A model generated the notes under the pieces. That model was given only the letters and a program-made list of their open reading frames with translations, made no database searches and was not told the origin of the DNA. Of a DNA stretch of 64,000 bases, positions 10,736 through 20,600 are shown one piece after another. This DNA is from Gliomastix tumulicola (taxonomy: Eukaryota > Ascomycota > Sordariomycetes > Hypocreales > Bionectriaceae): positions 434,001 to 498,000 of the forward strand of contig BCHX01000006.1 in the NCBI GenBank assembly GCA_001599755.1. Reading direction: 5' to 3'. The translations under genes and the position numbers were made by a program. The stretch's first letter is position 1. Every line of letters begins with the position of its first letter.

Positions 10736-11635
10736 GACAGCTATTGAATTGAATCTGGTTATCCCGAAGTTCACTTCGTGGCAATTATTGGTTCCTACAA
10801 GCCAGCCAACTCCTTTTTTGGGGATACATATATACCATTCTGCTGTTTTTTTCTTTCCTCCCCCACAACCCAGCATGTGCCACGCAAAGGAAATGACAAC
10901 CGATAACCCTTTCACCGAGGTCGGCTTCACGCCGTTGCGCTGTGTCTTCATAATCGGGGATCGGAGACCCAGCCGGGCTTGGCTGCAGCATGCATGTCCG
11001 ACAGGCCGGTCTCCGCGTGAGAAGCCACATTCGTTCATTCAGCTGTTGAAGGGACCATTGGCGAGCCGTCCCTTTTGGCTGACCGCGAGATGACCAGGTG
11101 CAGCACGCCAAGGTCGATCTGGCGGGAAAGCCGAGCCATCTCAGGCCGAGATGGTGTAGTTTAATACACCACCGTACGATCGTGTGGTGGATTATGCGAC
11201 GATTTTCGACATCATGGACGCCAGATACTCACCAAGTATACCAGTCTGCCAGCGGATGTTGTGCACTGTGAGTGAGGCCGGGTTGCCCGTCGTTTGTGGC
11301 CGGGTAGATTTACAGATTGACACGTCAGATACCTGACGAATTGCCCGACGCTCTCAAGGCACCTCTTTTTCAACAATATACCCAATTTGGTTCCAAGAAG
11401 TGCACCAAGAAACACCAGGACATCGCAACAGCCAAGGCTATTAATACCACATAGCGCCAATGCCAGGACAGACCAAGCATTTGGACCTCTACACAACCAA
11501 CATCGGGCAGCTCATAGCCTGGAGGACATTTCTGAAGATCGCCCGGCGTTAATCAACGCCGGGGATAAGGACGGACGGACTTTCAAAAAGTTCCAAGATG
11601 CGCCCCCAGGCAGGAATGCTGACAAAACGGTACAT

Positions 11636-11646
11636 TCGGACTCCGA
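11636..11646. promoter_or_regulatory. AflR-type site between the laccase and GST genes
   Basis: TCGGACTCCGA matches TCG-N5-CGA, TCGSWNNSCGR and TCGG-N3-CCGA. It is 223 bp upstream of the GST start and 901 bp upstream of the laccase start, within the 1.1 kb divergent promoter region. Confidence 0.6.
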
Positions 11647-11868
11647 ATGGTGTGGGACCGCACGGCCATCATAAGAATCGTGCAGCAATAGTGGTGGTAC
11701 GCTGAGTAAGAACAGACCAGAAGTGGGGGAGAAGGCAACATGTTTAAATAACGGGCAGACAGAAACAGTTCCTAACAACTGTTCAGTGAGCATATCCTCA
11801 ATCATCTCAGGTCTCGTCCAATTCTCCCAACTTGCACCGAACTCACCAGCACTACAGACACCAACATC

Positions 11869-12528
11869 ATGTCTAGCCTCAAGCCAATCAAACTCTGGGG
11901 TAAGGGGGGCCCCAACCCGCCCAAGGTGGCTATCGTCTTGGAGGAGCTTGGCCTTCCTTTCGAGGTGGTCGCCATCCCCTTCACCGATGTCAAGAAGCCC
12001 GAGTACTTGGCAATCAACCCCAACGGCCGCCTGCCGGCCATCCACGACCCCAACACCGACATCACTCTGTGGGAGTCCGGCGCCATCATCGAGTACCTGG
12101 CCGAGAAGTACGACACCGACCACAAGATCAGCTTCCCCCGCGGCACGCCCGAGGCCTACGAGTCCGTCCAGTACCAGTACTTCCAGGCCAGCGGCCAGGG
12201 CCCGTACTTTGGCCAGGCCACCTGGTTCAAGAAGTTCCATCCCGAGCAGCTGCCCAGCGCCCTGGAGCGCTACGTCAAGGAGATGAACCGCGTCACCGGT
12301 GTCTTGGAGGGCATCCTCGCTTCCAAGAAGGCGTCCGCCGGTCCGGACGGAACGTGGCTCGTTGGGGGCAAGTACTCGCTCGCCGATCTGTCCTTTGTTT
12401 CTTGGATCAATGTTGTCGGCATTATCTTCGACAAGACTGATTACAATCTGGAGGACTATCCCAACGTCAAGGACTGGGTGGACCGCATGCTGGAGCGCCC
12501 GGCTGTCAAGGCTGGATTGGGCAAGTAG
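11869..12528 (+). CDS. glutathione S-transferase (fungal Ure2/theta-like)
   Basis: An intronless gene of 219 residues. The N-terminal thioredoxin-like domain (about 5-88) runs through PNPPKVAIVLEELGLPFEVV, the cis-Pro region NPNGRLPAI and the glutathione-contacting WESGAIIEYLAEKY. The helical C-terminal domain ends with GGKYSLADLSF and a typical DWVDRMLERPAV tail. GSTs of this type recur in emodin/anthraquinone-type clusters beside aflR/aflS-like genes, where they are linked to conjugation or ring-opening chemistry or to self-protection. The AflR-type site 223 bp upstream supports co-regulation. An A-rich tract with two long A runs follows the stop codon (about 12560-12590). Confidence 0.93.
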   Translation: MSSLKPIKLWGKGGPNPPKVAIVLEELGLPFEVVAIPFTDVKKPEYLAINPNGRLPAIHDPNTDITLWESGAIIEYLAEKYDTDHKISFPRGTPEAYESVQYQYFQASGQGPYFGQATWFKKFHPEQLPSALERYVKEMNRVTGVLEGILASKKASAGPDGTWLVGGKYSLADLSFVSWINVVGIIFDKTDYNLEDYPNVKDWVDRMLERPAVKAGLGK

Positions 12529-12900
12529 ACGATTCAGATGAAGTCGTTCGTGACCAATATCCAAAAAAAATTAAAAAAAAAAAAATTAAACTCTTTCTCG
12601 TGTGCTGTACGGTGCAGAAACTCGGATGCAAAGTGCATGATCGGATATGGGCCCCTTATTTTAAACGAAGCGGTGAAACACAACCCATGGAGCTCACTGA
12701 GCAGCAGGCTCAACCTTCTCTCTGTATGGAAGGGAGGAGGGGGCTGGCCACGTAATACTCATGCGCCTTTACTGATCCCTTGCATGGTGCTGCCAGGGTC
12801 CAAGGCCTTGCCGATTCAGAGCTTGTTCAAGACCAAGATCATTGAGTACGATTCTGACTAAACGATGTGATTCCTCCAACATCCCTCACAGCACCCGAAC

Positions 12901-13412
12901 TTAAACCACCTGTGCCTTGGATGCTTGCTCACGCATGAAGCCCTGGAACTTGGGGAAGAACTCCTTCATGAATGCGGAGTCAACCATCTCCTCCAGCTTC
13001 ACAATCTCCGTCCCGCTCTCGTTGAACGTGAAGAAGACCGCATAGTCGTTCGTCCAGTCGCCAAAGGGAGTCTTGCCCGTGGAGAGTGCGTACACAGCGG
13101 CCTTGTGCTGCGGCACATCGTGCACAACTTCATGAATGGTAAGCTATTAGCGGTGTTAGTGTCAATAACCTCTCGGAGAGTATTCCTCGTGGTCTTGACA
13201 CCCACCTTGTAGTCTGTCACAGCTTTTTGCAGAAGGGGCAGCGTCCCCATGACTTCGGTACTGTTACGCGCTGCATGTCCCAATGCAAACGGCAAGGTCC
13301 TCTGCGTGCAGTCCTTGGACCAGTTCGCTACCATGTCTGCGGCTGAAGACCTTTGCCATCCATCGATGAACTTATCAAGCGTGGCCCTTTGGGCTTCTGC
13401 TTCCGCTGCCAT
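12901..13412 (-). CDS. SnoaL/ketosteroid-isomerase-like small protein
   Basis: Two exons, 13206-13412 and 12901-13143, give 149 residues. The intron starts GTGGGT, contains CACTAACAC and ends AATAG. I chose the ATG at 13412 (ACCATGG context). The sequence has the look of the NTF2/SnoaL fold: an N-terminal helix (ATLDKFIDGWQ), a central strand region (HKAAVYALSTG, then DYAVFFTFNESGTEIVKLEEMVD) and a closing helix (FMKEFFPKFQGFM). Such proteins serve as polyketide cyclases, dehydratases or isomerases in fungal clusters, and others are non-enzymatic. Two AflR-type sites about 290 and 310 bp upstream tie it to the cluster. It is the last gene with such sites, so I take it as the right-hand cluster member. 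Catalytic residues cannot be assigned. Confidence 0.8.
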
Positions 13413-13698
13413 GGTCACGAATCGAATGGTGGGCGGCTGGGTCTAACAAGGGCTAAGAAGGCTAGGTCATGAGAGAAGACGACCTTCAACACAAATCAAG
13501 AGGTCTGTGATAGAAATAGCAGGAGCATGTCATCGGATCTAAGTACTGCCCGTCTTATCACGGCTGCTTCTAACATCTAATTCCGATCCAGTCCCTCTGT
13601 CGTGGTTTGCAACATAGCAAGTATGCCCCCAGCGTGCTTAGAGGTTATGTGAGAGATGTGAGAAGGGGGATGAGAATGGGACCCAGACGCCAAGCCGT

Positions 13699-13709
13699 TC
13701 GCTCCCCGA
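13699..13709. promoter_or_regulatory. AflR-type site upstream of the SnoaL-like gene
   Basis: TCGCTCCCCGA matches TCG-N5-CGA and TCGSWNNSCGR, 287 bp upstream of the start codon. Confidence 0.55.
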
Positions 13710-13721
13710 TACTGCATATTA

Positions 13722-13732
13722 TCGGGGACCGA
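13722..13732. promoter_or_regulatory. second AflR-type site upstream of the SnoaL-like gene
   Basis: TCGGGGACCGA matches TCG-N5-CGA and TCGG-N3-CCGA but not the W position of TCGSWNNSCGR. It is 23 bp from the preceding site, about two helical turns, and 310 bp upstream of the start codon. Confidence 0.55.
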
Positions 13733-14240
13733 GACTGCTACTAACCAAACGATCGCGGGGTGACAGGCGCCAGCGGTTACCCTGGAGCACATGCTTCATG
13801 AGGCTTCCATAGTACACCCTTTTCTAAAGTAAACTCTCACTGCTGCCCCACGTTCATCTGATGTGTCGTGATATCCACGCTATGGTGACTCAATGGAGAT
13901 CAGAGAGGCGTGGTATTGAGTTGACAGAAAGACGGACTGATGATAAGTCTATTCTGCATGGCTTAGTTAGGCCTCCATGCTGCTTCATATTTCTATCATG
14001 ATTGTAAATTAGCATGGCCAGTTCAGTAAGATATAGTGAGCATGAAATTTGCATTGGGAAAAGCTTCATCACATGAGCCACCAGTATCAACGAGCTCGTC
14101 CTAGTATCCCGAGAACATTCAACTATCTAAACCTGATCCGTCTACTCAGAACCATAGCTATATCGCCCCATTCGTCACAGGGAATTTCTAATAGATGCCT
14201 CCTCAGAAGATGGGACGGTGCGTCGTCCGTAACAATATAC

Positions 14241-15289
14241 CTAGGGCTTCCCGCTTGCCTCGCTGCTAGTTGCCAGACTTTCAAAATGGTGAAGGATGGC
14301 CTTGTAGCCGAACTCGTCTGCGCTCCCGAATCTAACAAGACCGAGGTGATCGCAGCCCTCCATCTCTACGACAGTCTCTCTCAGAGCATCCAGCGTGCCA
14401 CTCACATCATCGACGGCCTATTAAAATATCATTAGCATGTATGCACACGTGTCTTTTCATAAGTCTGGAGCATACATACTCGACGCTTCAAAGGCGGGGT
14501 AGTATTCTGCTCGACGAAAGAGATAATCCTGATATATCGCGTTTGGTCTTCAAACTGCCGGGACAAGACTTCCAGAGCAGTAGCTGATTGCGGCTCTCCC
14601 AGGCGTTTGAGCGGCTCGGAGGCGTTCCCCAGCGCCTCAGAAGGCTGGGTCAGGGCAATCTCCCCCACAGTGCTCAGTATTTGCGCAAAGTCATTCACTG
14701 GTGAGGCGCGATGAGGCGTTCCAAGGAACAGGATCCCTTGCAGGGAATCATGGACGCTCGAATACCTCTCGATCTTCGACAATGTTGTGGCGACCAGCTA
14801 CAGTACAGGATCGATGATCCACGTGTCAGCATAAAACAGCGTGCAATTATACGCGCATGCGATGATTAGAAATGAGGGGTGCTTACTTGCCTGCTTTGCG
14901 ATAAGTCCTCCCACGCTGTGACAGACGAGCACAATCGGGCGAAACTGATGCTTCCCCGTACTGCTATCGGCAGAATCTTTGCCTCGTTGCAGCATCAAGT
15001 GATACAGCAGCTCGTTCACCACCCTGGAGAGCTCATCGGGGCCTGCAGAGAGTACCGCGGCGGCCGGATACCCCCATGTGAACACTCTGATTCCTGGCAG
15101 GGCTTCCGGGAGGAGATCGCGCAGCCAGAGCTTGCCATTCCCATCGTGCGTCCAGGTGGTGAAGGCGTTGCCCGTCACGCCGTGTATCGCGACGAGATCA
15201 ATCGAACATTGCGCGTTTCCCGCTTCCGTGACACTCCTGAACTGCTCCGGGTTGAGGAGGGATAGCCCGTTCAGCTTCGACGCATCCAT
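14241..15289 (-). CDS. stand-alone SesB/DUF676-like alpha/beta hydrolase
   Basis: Three exons, 14891-15289, 14480-14797 and 14241-14417, close to 297 residues. The first intron has a non-canonical GC donor (CAG|GCAAGT) and an AG acceptor; the GT a few bases downstream would break the frame. The fold is visible: oxyanion region AIHGVTGNAFTTW (about 34-46), nucleophile elbow VCHSVGGL with Ser125, a second core block GILFLGTPHRASP, and the catalytic His candidate in GCDHLGLVRF (His263). This domain (SesB/DUF676-like) is usually the N-terminal effector part of fungal NLR proteins. Here the reading frame stops with no nucleotide-binding or repeat domain behind it. The gene lies 2.4 kb from an NLR gene on the other strand. 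No AflR-type site occurs upstream, so I place it outside the cluster. Substrate unknown. Confidence 0.8.
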
Positions 15290-16296
15290 GGCCCAACGCG
15301 GTAAAGGGCTACAGGTTGCAGACTGGCAGGTCCACCGAGGTAGTTTGCCCGGTCGTCAATTTCCTGTCTGTAAGATACTTCAGGATAAGTTACGTGTGAT
15401 TTTCAGACCAATGGAACTTGGGGCATCCAATCCAATGTGGTCCATCCACTCCCATCTGATATGGGACTCCGCGTTATCGGCCGCCCAGCGTGGGATATCT
15501 CTGACTCACGCCCCAGCATCCTGTTGCAGAAACAGCGGGATGAATGCCGCACAGAAGCTGAACCATGGAGGCCGCCCCGATAATCCTGGCTAAAGGGTCG
15601 ACTGCTAAAGGGAAAGCGGCATTTGGAATAATCCCTGCATACCCAAAGCGCCATAGCGAACGATGGTTGTCTGCCTCCACTTGATACTTACGTTTCTCAT
15701 TGGGGGGGGAATTGCATCATCGTCGCAAAGCTGCTCCATCAGACCGCGGAAACATCTGTCCAGGTGAGCTCCATACATGCGTGTGTCGACTCTGAGACCA
15801 GGATGACGGACATGTGCACTGAGACGACGCAGCTGACTCGACGACGTGTGCTAGTGCTTATCCGACGGCAGGCATGGTTGCCTTATATGCAGGTTTACGG
15901 CGCTGACTCGGCCCCGCAAAGCGTGAGGAAGAGTCGCAATTCTGGAACGCCCTCAACCCCATCGGCAAATACGTGCGCTCGCATGATTGGCTCCGTTTGG
16001 TCACATTTCAGAAAAGGCAGACAAGGCAGAAAAGGCAGATGTGACAGATGGGCTCGACCTTTGTCCATGGGCTTGGCAAGTATCTGAGAATGAGTGTGAT
16101 GGCTAGCGACCAAGTCTTGCCGACTCTACGGAGGCGAGAGATATATATTTCTCTGCCCTCTGTGTGACGAGCTCGAAGCAGAGCTGTTGGACTGATCTTT
16201 AACCTGCCCTCCACAGATTCCACCAGAACACATACATACATACTCACGCACACAAATCACCTCTTCGACNCCCCGCCTCAAGCAAGACACCCAAAC
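15290..16296. other. intergenic region between the hydrolase and zinc-ribbon genes
   Basis: No gene is supported. The stretch carries the divergent promoters of its two neighbours. An ambiguous base N sits at 16270, 27 bp before the next start codon, and no TCG-N5-CGA site was found. Confidence 0.5.
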
Positions 16297-16725
16297 ATGG
16301 CTGCTCCTATCCCAGACGACGCTGCCAAGCAAGGGCCTCCCAGCTCCCACTTCTGGCCTGTCGAGGACGCCGAGGCTGCGAATATCGAGCAGCTCCTCGG
16401 CGTCCAGTGGTCCTCCCTGCGCATCCGCGGCTTCAACTTCGAGGGCCCGAAGCCCACCTGCGGCACCTGCGGCAAGGTCGGAGGCTTCGACGACGTTGTC
16501 TACACGGCGCTCGAGAAGGGCATCCACTCCAAGGCCTTCATGGCCGAGGCGCTCAGGGCTCGCAAGGAGGCGCAGCCGCACGAGCTGGTTCTCTGCTCCT
16601 CCTGCGGAGAAGAGTGGAAGGTCCACGGACGTTGGGTCCGCAGCGATACCTGGATCGAGGGCGAATACGACGACGATGAAGGCAAGGACTCTGACGATGA
16701 TGGCAAGGACTCTCGCGAGGCGTGA
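16297..16725 (+). CDS. small zinc-ribbon-like protein of unknown function
   Basis: A single exon of 142 residues with strong third-position GC bias, which supports a real gene. Two CxxC pairs, Cys55/Cys58 (CGTCGK) and Cys100/Cys103 (CSSCGE), are spaced like a zinc ribbon with a long helical insert between them (FMAEALRARKEAQPHE). The tail is highly acidic (Asp/Glu/Lys/Ser, about 121-142). I do not recognise a named family. The acidic tail and CxxC pairs would suit a nucleic-acid or protein-binding adaptor, but that is inference. The start codon follows AAAC and is the first ATG after the upstream N. Confidence 0.7.
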   Translation: MAAPIPDDAAKQGPPSSHFWPVEDAEAANIEQLLGVQWSSLRIRGFNFEGPKPTCGTCGKVGGFDDVVYTALEKGIHSKAFMAEALRARKEAQPHELVLCSSCGEEWKVHGRWVRSDTWIEGEYDDDEGKDSDDDGKDSREA

Positions 16726-17676
16726 GCCTGTCTTCTGACAAGATTACTTACATGTATCTACCTGCTGGCTTTGCATCTGATGGGCTGTGGACAGTTGCGA
16801 GGGTTCAGGGAAGAAGGGGGGGGGTGAAGCTGAACTGATAGCTCGCTCCATTGTGGTAGGGCTGGGGTGATCGAGTTGGTAGGGTAGTAGTGTAAGCCAA
16901 GATGGATTTCTACGTAGTGTGCCGAATCTAATCCTGTTTGTTTAAGCTTTCTTAGCATCCCCGTTAGTGCGGGGAGCCAATCCACCGGAATAGCCTTAAC
17001 ATATCAGATCGTTGGGACTTGCGACCTGGAGTCCTGGACGACAGAGACATCGGCCCGTTCCGTTCGTCTCCACCAAGTGAGCTGGTCAAGAGGAGGCGAG
17101 GACTCGCTACTTGCAGGTCCTGCTGACTTCTATGAGAGCTTTATTCCGTCCAGTAAGAAAAGAAGTCTTGGTGTATCTTTTGCAAACGTGCTCTGACGTG
17201 TCAGTCCGCACAAATGGACGCCTATGCCGAGCTTCCGTCGTATGGCAACTGGATACATACACGTTGAGGTTGTCTGCCTTACGAGTGCGGCTGGGTGTCT
17301 TGGCAAAAGTGGTTTTGAGGGGTTTTAGCGCTTGTCGTTGTCAGGGTCATCATGCACCTGTCAGCTTTCATCCATGCATCTGTCCAGGGTTCATCCACCT
17401 TTCAGCTTCATCACAGCAGTCACGCTTGACCAGAAATGGCCCCATCCAAGTCAGGCCTGGACCAAGAGACAGGAAAGACTTGAAGGTCGCCGACGTGGCC
17501 GTCGAGAGGCCGCCATTGATACCTGATTGAGCCTGGCATAACGCCCCATCCGTCCAACTTGCACTAATTCCTCCAACTCCATTGTGCGTCTGGCTTGTTT
17601 CCAGGCCAGAATCCCCCTATCGAGCACCTCACCTCAGTCATTCGGGGGGCTTGTTTCGTCGCCAGAATAACACATA
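16726..17676. other. intergenic region upstream of the NLR gene
   Basis: Only short overlapping open frames are seen, without codon bias or family motifs. I see no repeat or RNA gene. Confidence 0.45.
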
Positions 17677-20600
17677 ATGGACCCAGCAGTCCTCACACAC
17701 GACGACTACACGGTGGGATGGATCTGCGCGCTGCCAAAGGAGCTGACGGCCGCGCGGGCCATGCTGGACAAAGTCCACCCAGACCTGCCCATCCAGCCCG
17801 GTGACCACAACATCTACAGTCTGGGCAGCATCGGCGTCCACAACATCGCCATCGCGTGTCTTCCCCTGGGGGAGATCGGGACCAACTCGGCCGCCGTCGT
17901 CGCCAGCCGCATGCCGATGACCTTCAAGTCGATCCGGTTCGGCCTGATGGTTGGCATCGGCGGAGGCGTGCCGAGTCCGCAGGGGGACGTGCGGCTCGGT
18001 GATGTGGTGGTGAGCATGCCGATGGGACAGCACGGCGGCGTGGTGCAATGGGACTTCGGCAAGGCCACCACCAAGGGGGATGGCTTCCAGCGCACCGGGT
18101 CGCTGAACCGGCCGCCTCCAGTCCTCATGGCCGCCCTGGCCAAGCTCAAGTCCACACACGACCTCGAGGACAGCAAGGTGGTGACGTACCTCGCAAACAT
18201 GGTGGCCAAGTACCCCAGACTGGCCGCGTACACGCTCCAGCCCGGCATGACGGACGTTGTTTTCGACGCCGAGTACGACCACGTCGACGGTGCCGAGACC
18301 TGCGACGGCTGCGATCTCACCAGGGCCCAGCACCGGGGTCCGCGTGACGTGCCCTCGGTGCACTACGGGCTCATCGCGTCGGGGAACCAGGTGATCAAGG
18401 ACGGCGTCAAGAGAGACAAGATCAGCAAGGACCTCGGCGGCGTGCTGTGCTTCGAGATGGAGGCCGCGGGCCTGCAGAACCACTTCCAGTGCGTGGTCAT
18501 CAGGGGCGTCTGCGACTACGCGGACTCGCACAAGAACAAGAAGTGGCAGGAGTACGCGGCGGCCACGGCGGCGGCCTTTGCCAAGGAGTTCTTGCTGGTC
18601 ATTCCGGGATACGAAGTTGCCAACACACGGACGGTGAAGGAGGCGATCTCTGAGGCAGGTATGCTACCACCCTCCCAGCTCCCCTGACTTTTTGCTCGCG
18701 GGCGGGCTGCTTCCTATAAGTATGACCTCTGCACGGACATGGTGTGGTGCGTGCTCAATGATTTTGTTTTGGGAGGGGCCTTGCGTTTCCCGTCATATAA
18801 TGAGAGCGAACAACAATTCTACATCACCCGGTGTCGTGCGTGCACACTTGTATCTTATGTGGCCTGCCGTGATGCTTGTCCGTAGCTGGCCTGGGCTGAC
18901 TCGTTCCCATTCCTCCCAGTTCGTTCTGCCGTGCAAGCCGAGAGCCAGCACGAGCAAAGCAACAAGTGCCTCCAGGCCTTCCGGACCTCCAACTACGAGA
19001 TGTTCAAGGCCAGAAACCCCGACCGCGTCGACGGGACGTGCCAGTGGTTCCTCGAGCACCCGACCTTTGTCCAGTGGCGGGACAGCACCAAGTCGAGCCT
19101 GCTCTGGGTGTCGGCCGACCCGGGCGCCGGGAAATCGGTCCTGGCCAAGTGTCTGGTAGACACGGAGCTGGCGGCATCCGACTCGCGGACGACGTGCTAC
19201 TTCTTCTTCAAGGAAGACGACCCGGACCAGCGGAGCGTCGTGAATGCCCTGTGCGCTATCCTGCACCAGCTCCTGTCCCACAACAAGTCTCTCATCAAGC
19301 ATGCCATGACGGCATTTGACGAGAACGGCTCCCAGCTCCCTCAGCTCTTCGACAAGCTCTGGGGCGTTCTGACGGCCGCGGTAGCAGACCCGGAAGCCGG
19401 CGAAGTCGTCTGCATCATGGACGGCCTCGACGAGTGCGAGAAGGACGGGCCAAACGTGACGGGGCTCAGCAGACTCGTCAACACGCTGACGCATTTCTTC
19501 CAAAACCTACCTGCTACTAGCGAGCAAGGCGGTGCGCAGAGCAGACTGAAGCTGCTCATCACCTGCCGGCCTTACTACGACATTGAGCGGCTCTTCAGAC
19601 AGCTCGTCACCGCCCAGCCGACCATCCGGCTGTCGGGCGAGGCAGAATCAGCGTCCATCAGCCGCGAGATTGATCTCGTGATTAAGTCTAACTCGAAAGA
19701 GATCGTAGCTGATCTGGGCTTGCCCGAGTCGGCAACGCTCCTCCTGGAGAGTGAGCTATTGAAAATCACAAACCGCACGTACCTGTGGCTGAAACTCATC
19801 GTCGACATGATTCGCAACGATCCAAATGTGACGACGGGGAAAAAGCTGCAGAAGGCCGTCGGCTCACTCCCGAAGACGCTCCACGACGCGTACGAGTCCA
19901 TCCTGAGGAGGAGCACCGACGTAGAGCAGGCGCGGAAACTGCTTCATATCGTAGTCGGCGCCGCTCGGCCGCTTACTCTGCAAGAGATGGGCATCGCGCT
20001 GGCGATGGAGGAGGACCCGGAGTCGTACGAGGATCTCGACCTGGAATCAGAAGAGCTGCTCCTCACGCGGGTTAAGAACCTGTGTGGTCTCCTCGTCACT
20101 GTGGTCGATTCAAAGATTTATCTGATACACGAGACCGCGAAATCATTCCTGGTCAGATCGGACTCGCAAGTCACGACCGGCTCGTCGTCGTCCGCGGGCC
20201 CATCACACGACCCTCAGCAGAGCGTGTGGAAGCACACTCTTGCACCCGTGGACTCTCATCTGGTGCTGGCAAGGATCTGCCTGTCCTTTATCTCGTTCGG
20301 CGTCTTCGAAGACGAGCCGATGGTCATGGAAGATGAGCAGGATTACGAGATCAGGGCGTACCAGGACGTCATCACGCAGTACGCTCAGAATTATCCGTTC
20401 CTGCGGTACGCCGCCGAGAACTGGCCCGCGCACTTTCGAGGAGCGCGGATTCAGGACGACTCGCCTCTATCTGAAATGGCTCTAGACGTCTGCAACACTG
20501 AATCACCGCGGTTCTTGACGTGGTTCCGGATGTATTGGCTCACAGTGGATTTATCCGTGTGTCCTTCGGACTTGACTGACCTGATCGTCTGCTCGGCTCT

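Noticed and set aside
10955..10970. Near AflR site TCGGGGATCGG in the laccase upstream region
   Set aside because: It ends in CGG and has G at the W position, so it fits neither TCG-N5-CGA nor TCGSWNNSCGR.
11512..12564. 350-codon open frame antisense to the GST gene
   Set aside because: It mirrors the GC-rich codons of the GST gene, has no family motif, and the sense gene is unambiguous.
17638..18531. 297-codon His/Val-rich frame antisense to the PNP_UDP domain
   Set aside because: Shadow of a GC-biased gene; the sense strand has clear family motifs.
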